A DNA stretch of 64,000 nucleotides, taken from Neoarius graeffei (lineage: Eukaryota > Chordata > Actinopteri > Siluriformes > Ariidae). Position numbers and translations under genes: made by a program. Numbering within the stretch: the first letter of the stretch is position 1; every line of letters begins with the position of its first letter. Of this stretch, positions 55,099 through 64,000 are shown piece after piece. A model generated the notes under the pieces. It made no database searches. It was given only the letters and a program-made list of their open reading frames with translations, and was not told the origin of the DNA. The stretch lies in the NCBI RefSeq assembly GCF_027579695.1, contig NC_083586.1:6320001-6384000 (forward strand). The letters run 5' to 3'.

Positions 55099-56188
55099 TG
55101 TTAGGTTTATATAAGTATTATTCTTGACCAAGAAGGCAGTAATATTTTTGTGACAAAATTAAGGATTAATTTCTGTCAGTTAAAATGACCTTATGTCTCG
55201 GCTGGACATTGTTTGGGAACATTTTGTTTATGTTTGATATGAAATGTGTATTATTGATCAGATATGTGTCTAAACGGCACCTGGAGGTCTACATATGATG
55301 TCAGACACACCAACACACACTCACAGCTGCATATCCAATGATTGAATGTAGTTTTATAATTACAGAATATAACTTAGGATTGTTAAGACTTTATGATTCT
55401 AATGTTAAAGATTTTATGAGTTTAATCCTGAATCCTGTCCTCCGGTGAAGTAGCATTTCTTTGCTTTGCCAGACATATTCTTATTTTTCTTATTTTTCGT
55501 ATGGCTGTTTTGTTTAAGTTTGTTCTTATTTTGTTTATAACATATAACATATATTGATAACATATCTTTGTTAAAATTGTTTGTTATTTTGCTTATGATT
55601 TTCTTACTACATATTGCTGAAATCAAGATGTAATTTGCTGACTTAGCACAAGACACACATTCATGTGTTGAGTTATGATTTTAATATTTTTAGCTTTTCA
55701 TCTTTTAGCTTTTAGATCCTTTAAAATTATTGCTGTTTAAATTGGTATTAATGTCTGATGTATTTTTCTTTGACTAGACTTCGTAGACTAGATATATTAT
55801 CTGTGTTTAAGTACATAGTGCCCTGACCTGAAGGGGGGTACGTAAACAATGACCTTTAAGATGTCTGAACAATGAAGTAATTAAGACCTGCTCATACACA
55901 CACACACACACACACACACACAATAGACACAGATATCAAAATGATGTCACTCACTCACACCCCCCCATATGCACACACACACACAGATATCAAACAGTGA
56001 TGTCATTTCATCAGATAATATCCACATATAATAACCCTCTGTATTCCTGTCCAATTGGGGAACTTGCAAATAAAGATGTGAACTACATTGGGGTTCCTGT
56101 CTTTCTTTGCGACTGACCTCCAGAGCTCTGGGTGGCATGAGGGCGGTGGTCTCGAGACGTTGACCTTCTAACTGGGTTGAACCTAACA
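55099..56188 (+). repeat. 5' LTR of a second class I retrovirus
   Basis: Begins TGTTAGGTT and ends AACCTAACA, a perfect 9-bp inverted repeat. 1090 bp, with AATAAA at 56068 and a CA microsatellite at about 55898. The sequence left of it (54890-55098) is a duplicate of 23.9-24.1 kb, dating the insertion after that duplication or into one copy only. Confidence 0.85.
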
Positions 56189-56720
56189 ATTTGGGGGCTC
56201 GTCCGGGATGATACTTTCCAATCAGGTAAGGAGTCTCTTTTAATTGATTAGTTTGATTGGTGGACTGCCTGGTTGGTAGTATCAGAAAAAAAAAAACCCA
56301 GTTGTTTTTATTTGGTAATCCTCGTAGATTTTGTCTGCAGGACGATTTTATTGGTAATCCTCGTGTAAAGGCACGGGACGATGCTAATCCTCGTGTGATC
56401 CTCGTAGACTTTTGTTTACGGGATGTTTTTATTTTGGTGATCCTCGTAGAATTTGTTTACGGGATGTTCTTTGGAGCCACGGGAAGGTTATCCTAGTAAT
56501 TTGTTTACGAGATGGTTATCCTCGTGAATAAGCTGTCATGGGAAGAGCGCACTTTATGAGTTAAACCCTTAATAATAATTAATCTCGAGACTGATTCCTT
56601 CATGCCACCATGGGGGGAAAATTGTATTGTAATAAGGAGGTACTCAGACCCGATTCTGAAAAACCCACGGGATTGGATGAATTGCTGTGGTTTAGTATTC
56701 TACACAAATTCTAGACAATT
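56189..56720 (+). mobile_element. Retroviral leader and gag start, truncated fossil
   Basis: Directly after the LTR lies TGGGGGCTCGTCCGGGAT (56192-56209), the classic proline-tRNA primer site of gammaretroviruses. A leader follows with a splice donor (GTAAGG, 56225) and several imperfect repeats of ATCCTCGTAGA/TTTACGGGATG. Gag begins MGGKLYCNKE at 56610, a myristoylation-type start, and is soon lost. The remainder of the element is absent; the copy is broken. Confidence 0.8.
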
Positions 56721-57330
56721 TGGCCGGCTCAGTTTTGATTTATCCTCATTCAGGTATTTGCAATCTCTAGGAGCTGTGTAATGTATCTTTAATTGTTATA
56801 GCATTTATATAAGGCATTACTGGATATGCACAAAATAATGAAACAACAAATCAGTACTCTGGACATGAACAGTTAGAACTGTGTTCCTGGTGTGCATAAA
56901 TGTCAAGCCTTTGGTCAATCAAACCTGTGTGACAAACTTCCAAAATCCTTATTTCCTTTATAAAATCCTTATAGGATGTAAATTAAAATGATTTACCTAA
57001 AATTTGAATGATAATTAACAATGATATATCCCAGGTACTTTTTATTCAATATTAATAATAATAAACTTTAAGAATGAATACAAGCTTCAATGTTTGACAA
57101 AAAAACACAAAGTGTAAATGTTATGTGCTCTTTTATCATCGCGGGAATTGATTATAGCTCTAAATAAATATTGAAGTGGTTTTTTTTTGTTAAAAAGAAT
57201 CCGTATAACTTTATTTGTACGCCCGTATACTATGTTTATTGAATCAAATCCGTATAAAATACGGACATTCTGTATAAGTTGACATGGGTGTGCATTTTAA
57301 TCTCAATGAAAGCTTCACTGAATCAATTCT

Positions 57331-59200
57331 TTAGAACAAACTCGTATGCGTGTGAATCAATTTACTTGATTCACTCTTGATTCTTAACTCATTCTTTAGC
57401 AAGAGTAAGTTGTGCAAAGTGGGGTCCCTCTTCCATTTAACTAATGCTTCTTTTTTGGCCCGGGTTGCTGGCTCCATAACCATAAGGTTGGCTTCGTACC
57501 AGTCAACATTTCTCTTTTCTTTCCTCCCAAATGCGGCAATAGCAGACTTGTATATAGCAGTGCTGAGGTGCTGCCATCGTGTTTCTGCTGACACAACATC
57601 CCTGGCCTGTCTCAGGCCATTGATAAGGGAATGGAATTTGTTTTTGCTGTCAATATCTTTAGTACGGGCAGGGTTTATCCTTGGGAGACTCCTAGGCCTC
57701 GCATGGTGCAGCAGTTTTCTTCCTTGTAGCGCTATTTTGCTGATAACAAGGGAATGATCGGAGTCACAGTCAGTGCTGCGATAGCTCTGTGTGCTGTGCA
57801 CCGTTTGGAGTGTTTTCCTTCTGGAAATGATGAGGTCAAGCTGGTGCCATCGATGTGATCTGGGGTGCATCCAGGAGACTTTGTGCTTTTCCTTGTTTGG
57901 GAAATAAGTATTTGTTATACATAAGTTCCTGGCGCAACATAGTTCCAAAAGTCTCTGTCCGTTTTCATTTATTTTGTCCACTCCAAAGTGGCCGAAGCAT
58001 GCCGGACAGACATCGTGCTCAGTGCCAACTCTGGCGTTGAAATCGCCAAGCAGGTAGATGTCCTCTGTTGGAGACATTTGACTAATAAGCTCATCGAGCT
58101 CATTGTAGAACTTGTACTTTGTCTCAGTAGGGACTTAAGCGTGGGTGCATAGACAGACACAAGGTTTACTGGACTGTTTGTGGAGCTTAGACGAAGGCAC
58201 AGTAGCCGTTTGGTACCGCCAGAAGGTGCTTCTATCATGGTTAGGAGAGATGTTCTTACTGCGAACCCAACTCCTTGTTCACCTCTGTCATCCTGGTGTT
58301 TCCCCTTCCAGAAGAAGGTGTATTGGCTTTCTTGTAATGAGCCATCATTTGCAAGTCTAGTTTCTTGGAGTGCAGCAATGTCCATGTTTAGTCTGGCAAG
58401 TTCAGCATCAATGACAGCTGTTTTTCGGTTGTCATCGATAAGTTGTAAGTCATTTGACCATCCTGTTAGCATTGTCCTAACATTCCAGCTTGCTATACGA
58501 AGCGCTGGAGACTTCCTTTGCTTTGTGTGAGCAGGTGTGCTGAGTATCAGCCTGCTTGTCAAGCGCGAGCGCCCTAAGCCCCTTACACCCAAAGGAGCAG
58601 CAGACCGTGATGGATCAGCACCCTATTGACTGGGGGCTGCCCAGCTTCAGGTGGGCAGTAGCTGATCAGTGGAGCGTGGTGGCTCCTCCCACCGTCAGAG
58701 GCAGCCCGTGGCGTTCTTTTTCTACGCCAATTGAAATAGGACTTATTACCCGTAACTGCTGACTCCCATGTTGTGCCCTTGCTTGTAACCAAAAAGATGG
58801 AGTGACCTCTCCATGATGCAAAACGCCTGGGGAGGGTTATGAAGATCCTGAGTTGCCCAAGCATCAGGACCCCCCTCTCGGCCTCACTGATGTGGTCCAG
58901 AAGAAAGCAGTGCAGTACATCTGCCACAAACTTGGCTGCAGGAGCTGCCGGAAGAGTTGACTGGTAGCCAGGTCAAACTGCCTAACGGGGCTCCGCTCTG
59001 AGTTTTCTGTCAGGGTTTACTTCCTGAGCCTTCCACTATCCCTAGCACTCACAAGGCAGTGAGACTATTTACCCATAGTTGGGGCCCTTGACAGGTGCTG
59101 TCACTCCAGGCCAGAGTGAGCCTGGGAGTAGTGATAGCTAAGGGGTCACTCCGCTCTCCCCACAGCCAGACCATGGCCCTATCACAGGTTGCAGTTTAAA
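57331..59200 (-). mobile_element. RTE-type LINE, endonuclease half only
   Basis: The minus strand encodes ALRIASWNVRTMLTGW, ALQETRLANDGSLQESQYTF, VSVYAPTLKSLL, then in another frame YLLGDFNARVGTEHDV, HPRSHRWHQLDLII and DSDHSLV: the exonuclease/endonuclease motifs N-E-D-H of an APE-type LINE, of the kind labelled craniofacial-development-protein-2-like. One frameshift near 58080. GC-richer 5' UTR to about 59200. It stops at 57331 before the reverse transcriptase, i.e. 3'-truncated. Confidence 0.75.
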
Positions 59201-59220
59201 GCCATACCCAGGACAAATAT

Positions 59221-59282
59221 ATATATATATATATATTTATATGTGTATATATATATATTGAGAGAGAGACAGAGAGAGAGTT
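59221..59282. repeat. AT and GA simple repeats
   Basis: (AT)n, then (GA)n, at the 5' border of the RTE-type LINE. Confidence 0.85.
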
Positions 59283-60483
59283 TATTCCAAAGATACCATT
59301 TATTGAAATAGCTGACATGAATTAGCGAACTAATACTGATTGGATATAGCAACGATAGCAGCCAAGGAATAGTTCAATATAACTGGTGATACAATATGTG
59401 CAAATAAGAATCGGTAGTGTATATGATGATAACTAAGGCACTAATGGTGATCAGAAATAATAAGCTATATCCAAGTTTGCAGTGTAGGGGTGAGTGGATG
59501 TTAATTATGTGATAGGGAAACCATGTGTTTGTGGGTGGGTGTGGGTGTGAGAGTGTGTGTCTGGAATGCGAATGGAATGCAGCCCTGCCCAAAAGGTGGA
59601 TGGTCAGCACAGAAAGGGCGTGCGAAATTGAACAAAGTAGTTCAAACTAGTCTTGGCTTGGCCTTAAACCCAAATTCTACTCAAATCCCAATGTTGAGGA
59701 GTGAAGTACGATGGCGGGAGTTAAAAAGAGAGAGAGAATGCATGCACAAAATAACTAAATACAGATCGTAAATAAAGTAAATCAAACAACACATGGTCTA
59801 AGACTGACTTTCATGTGAATCAAAATGTGTACATTTAAATCATAAATGAATTCAAATAAAGAACACTATTAACTAACTGCAAGTAAAAACTAACACATTT
59901 TGCCCAGATGCTAGCCTCACTTGGGTGATCGCTCTTGTTAGCGATTGAAGTGTGCCTTCTCCGAAGATAGCGCGGGATGCAGATCCAGGATGAAGACGGT
60001 TTTGTTCCTTACAGCTCATCAGCTGACGATCCTCGGTGTCCCTTTGGCTGTCCGATAATCTAGAAGGAATCTTGTTTATAATTTGTTGACGTTGAGAAAG
60101 GGAAAAGGAATCCGGTCGCCTTTTCTCTTTGAAACACTGCGTGGGCTGAAGTAACTAACCAGTTCAATTATTATTACAACTCTGCGAAGGTCAAATACAT
60201 TGAACTTTGGCTAAAGTCCGGTATCAATAGCTGGTTCCTCGTTCTCTGTCCTTCTGTCGTGCCAATGCAGAGCTTCTCTTTCACGTGTGGAATCCACTGC
60301 CAGAGAGGAAATCCACCGCCAGAGACACAGAATTTTGGTGCCGCCACTGGTTTAAAGCAGTCGTGACATCAATGTATTTGGTATCTGGTATCGTCTCTGT
60401 CCAATACCGTTACAGGGATTCAGAAGAATGGGCAGAGATAGAACATGGCGTCGAGTACAGAGATTGGTGTGTTCAAAGGAAAG
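59283..60483. other. No gene seen
   Basis: AT-rich between two LINEs. CCACTGCCAGAGAGGAAATC and a near repeat (60294-60325) is a short local duplication. No domain is recognised. Confidence 0.5.
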
Positions 60484-63400
60484 GCAAGGCAAGTTTATTT
60501 ATATAGCACATTTCATACACAGTGGCAGTTCAATGTGCTTTACAGAAGTAAAAGCAAAACAGTAAACAATAGAAAATAAAATTGCATAAAATAAATGAGG
60601 AAGAAAAATAATAAGAATTAAACAATAGTAGAAATAAAATAATAAAATGAAGTAAAAGTTCAGTAAAAAAAACAGCAGAATAAAATAGAATAAAAGTAAA
60701 GTAAAATTTAAAACATGCAGAGACTGTAAAAGTTAAGAGTTTAAAACATGTAGAGATGACAATATTAATAATTTAGCAGAAAGCATCTGAAAACAGCTTG
60801 GTCGTTAATTTAGATTTGAAGCTGCCAACAGCAGGAGCATTTTTGATGTCCTCTGGCAGTTGGTTCCATAGCTGTACTGCATAGAAGCTAAAAGCTGCTT
60901 CACCACACTTTGTTTTAACAACAGGTTTTACCAGTAAATTTTGCTGCTGCGATCTGGTAGATCTGATTGGGTTAGGCCGCTGTAGCATATCAGAGAGGTA
61001 ATTGGGCCCTGTACCATTTAGAGATTTGTACACCAGCAGCAATGCTTTAAAGTCAATTCTGTAGCTTACTGGAAGCCAGTGAAGGGACCTTAGAATTGGA
61101 GTAATGTGCTCTGCTCTTTTTGTTCATGTGAGAACCCTAGCCGCTGCATTTTGAACCAGCTGAAGTCGTTTGATGGTCTTTTTTGGCAGGCCTGTGAAAA
61201 GGCCATTGCAGTAATCAACCCTACTAGAGATGAAGGCATGTATAAGTTTTTCCAGATCATTTTTTGACATAAGTCCTCTTAGTTTGGAAATGTTTTTAAG
61301 GTGATAAAATGCCATTTTAGTGAGTGCTTTCATGTGACTGTCAAAGTTTAGCTCGCTATCAATGAAAATACCAAGATTTTTAACCATTTCTTTTGTTTTA
61401 ATCCCCTTTGTGTCAAGAATAGTGGTAATCCTGAGTCTTTCATCTTTTTTCCCCAAATAGAATTACTTCTGTTTTATCTGTGTTCAGCTGAAGAAATTTT
61501 GTGACATCCAGTTATTGATTTGGTCAATACACTGGTAGAGACATTCAAGGGGGGTATAATCATTAGGTGATAGAGCAAAATAAATGTGGGTGTCATCTGC
61601 ATAGCAGTGATACAAAATTGAGTTGTTCTTGATAATTTGCCCAAGTGGGAGCATATAAAGGTTGAATAGTAATGGTCCAAGAATCGACCCCTGGGGGACA
61701 CCACAGGTCAAGGACATTGATGTTGAGGTACAATTTCCCATGGTAACAAAGAAGCTTCTATCTTTTAAGTATGATTTTAACCAAGTGATAACTTTACCAG
61801 TCAACCCAACCCAGTGTTCAAGTCGATATAGCAGTATGTTGTGATCAACAGTATCAAAAGCTGCACTGAGGTCCAGTAACACCAGGACCGATGTTTTGCC
61901 TGCATCAGTATTAAGACGTATGTCATTTATAACTTTAATTAGCGCTGTTTCAGTGCTATGATTGGCACGAAATCCTGACTGAAAGTTATCAAAACAGCTG
62001 TTTGATATCAAGAAGGAAGTTAATTGATTGAAGACAATTTTTCAAGGATTTTCCCCTATGAATGGTAAATTTGATATTGGCCTGTAGTTGTTTAATACTG
62101 AAGCATCCAGATTATTCTTTTTAAGTAGGGGCTTTACAACAGCTTTTTTTCAGGGACACAGGAACAATGCCAGTCTCTAGGGATGTATTTATGATTTGAA
62201 GCACATCTGTAATTATAAGATGAAGAACAGACTTAAAAAAGTTGGTGGGCAGAATGTCCAATTCAGATGTTGAGGAACTGAGATTTTGTACAGTTTTTTC
62301 AAGAGTCTCATAATCAATTAAACAAAATTCTGACATTGTGTTGAAGTTATCTGTCTGTGTCACTGGTGATTGCAGTTTTTCAATTATTTGCAACTGAGAT
62401 ATATTATGAGCAATATTCTGCCATATTTTATCAATTTTACCTTTGAAGAAGGATGCAAACTCTTTGCATTAACTGAGAGAAGTTCAGGTGCTAATTGTGG
62501 TGGGGGATTAGTTAGCTTCTCTACTGTTGAAAATAGCACACTGGCATTGTTCATATGCCTGTTGATGATGTTGGAGAAGAAAGACTGTCTTGCTTTACGA
62601 ATTTCATAATTATATTTACAAAGCATCTCTTTATGGATTTGATAATGGATGTGAAGTTTAGATTTGCGCTATTTTCTTTCAGTCTTTCTACATTCTCTCT
62701 TTAGCAATTTAACAGCTGGGTATTGCTTCCATGGTGCTTTCTGCTTGTCATTGACTCTTTTGATTTTGAATGGAGCAATATCATCCATAATTTGGGTCAT
62801 ATTTAAATTAAAAATTTCCAGTAAATCATCTACAGAGTCTGACATTTTGGTTGAGATCCGAGAGAGAGCTTGCTCAAAGAGAACACATGTGTTGTCGTTT
62901 ATGACTCTCCTACCCATAGTTGTTGAGCTGTTCTGAATGTGAGGAGACATAGAAACATCAGAGAAAACACAAAAATGATCAGATAAGGCCAGGTCAACAA
63001 CAGTAGTAGAAACAGTAAGACCCTTTGTGATGACGAGGTCAAGGGTATGACCACGAGAGTGGGTCGGCCCCTGTACATGTTGTACTAGGTTGAAGTTGTC
63101 AATAAGTGCAAGTAGTTCTCTGGCATAAGTGTTTGCAGGATTATCTACATGCAAGTTAAAATCCCAGATATAATAAGACAGTCAAACTCTAAGCAAATGA
63201 CTGACAACAGTTCACCAAACTCTTCCAGAAAAATTTTGGCTGAATGTCTCGGAGGCCTGTAAATAGTTAATAACAATATGTTAGGAGAGCATGTAACAAG
63301 TGCACATAAGTGGTGAAAGGATGTAAAATCACCAAGTGAGGATTGTTTACATTGAAAAGAAACTTTGAATATATTTGAGATGCCTCCACCTTTTCCCTGT

Positions 63401-64000
63401 CAGGTAACATTCATAAAATTAAAATTTGGGGGAGCTGCTTCAATAAGGGTGGTAGCACTATTTGCTTGATCCAGCCAAGTTTCAGTTAGAAGCAAAAAAT
63501 CAAGATTGTATTTGCAGATAAGATCATTAATTAAAAATGACTTGTTTGAAAGTGATCTAACGTTCAGAAGAGCTAGCTTTACAGAAAGTCTAGAAGTAAT
63601 ATCCGCTTGGGCACGCTGATGTTGTTTTGAAACAGGAAGGAGACTAGACTGGTTTACCCCCTGGGTTAAATATGCTCTATGTTTTCTATTTCTTATCAAC
63701 ACAGGAATAGAGAATGGCATAGGCATACTGGGTCCCAGCTTGTTTTCAAAACTACACCCAATGCAGGGACCCACAGCACATCATACAAGACTCTCTGTAT
63801 GTTCCATTTGGTTTGAGGGTGTAAAGATTGGAGATGTCATGTATCTTTTAGATGGTGAAAAAGATTGGTAGCCAGCTGAAAGTCCTGGGCGAACACAGTT
63901 CAGTCTGTTGGTTGATTTTTGATGAGCTGGGTACACTGCTTGTCGCGACAGATTTGGGCTGGAAAAAGAGAGTGTAGCCATTGGCAGCAGTCTCTGCATA
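60484..64000 (-). mobile_element. L2-clade LINE, near complete, running off the window
   Basis: From right to left: ORF1/linker remnants (63999-63780), endonuclease (63774-62670: LLNVRSLSNKSFLINDLI, LLLTETWLD, HTLDLVIT, LSDHFCVF), reverse transcriptase (62011-61124: FQSGFRANHSTETALIKVIN, LDLSAAFDTVDH, GVPQGSILGPLLFNLYML, CYADDTHIYFA) and tail (61042-60773: HWLPV-type region, CGEAAFSFYAVQLWNQLPED). The 3' end reads TTTATATAGCACATTTCATA complemented, typical of fish L2. The frame is interrupted several times, so it is inactive. Confidence 0.85.

Noticed and set aside
1-64000. CRISPR arrays, operons, riboswitches, bacterial origins
   Set aside because: The sequence is clearly vertebrate; regular repeats present are minisatellites, SINEs and tandem arrays without spacer structure.

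Overview
This is a eukaryotic, almost certainly teleost fish, window. It has split genes with GT/AG introns, T-cell receptor V segments with 23-type recombination signals, and a dense layer of fish repeats: a tRNA-derived SINE ending in TCATCTCATCTCATT, hAT, piggyBac-like and Harbinger-like elements, L2- and RTE-type LINEs, and class I retrovirus fossils. The SINE type is familiar from catfish and other teleosts, but I do not assign a species. Most of the long open frames here are shadows or fall inside repeats.

Layout. 1-5.8 kb: SINEs and a hAT element with a SINE nested inside it. 6-20.3 kb: small-RNA gene debris (tRNA-Gln, Ala, Phe, Pro, and two linked U5-U2 snRNA pseudogene units), two inverted copies of a tRNA-Gln plus THAP-exon cassette, a decayed fish multi-copy gene (10.9-13.5 kb), a 2 kb palindrome around a tRNA-Pro gene (15.6-17.6 kb), and a 1.45 kb inverted-repeat element holding two convergent first exons, one of them an intact THAP domain (18.3-19.8 kb). 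24-30 kb: tRNA-Thr and tRNA-His, a T-cell receptor V pseudogene, and an intact V segment. 30-36.3 kb: a SINE, an unassigned terminal-inverted-repeat element, a LINE 3' end, a 456-bp tandem repeat carrying a tRNA-Ser half, and a minisatellite. 36.3-40.95 kb: a broken class I endogenous retrovirus with a hAT element inside its env region.

40.97-47.15 kb, minus strand: the clearest protein-coding gene. Its coding exons join in frame at every splice site and encode about 230 residues: most of the first RRM of poly(A)-binding protein, a low-complexity linker, a divergent MLLE (PABC) domain and a basic tail. It has a TATA box and a non-coding first exon. Its stop codon lies about 10 bp from the end of the retroviral LTR, and its only close AATAAA lies inside that LTR.

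47.2-64 kb: a piggyBac-like element, hairpins, a third T-cell receptor V copy (inverted, one-base frameshift), a partial third copy of the palindrome unit, a retroviral 5' LTR with proline primer site, an RTE-type LINE lacking its RT half, and a long L2-type LINE running off the window end.

No operon-like logic applies. The V segments indicate an edge of a TCR alpha/delta-like V cluster, although no J or C segment was seen. All splice calls come from reading by eye; none were computed.
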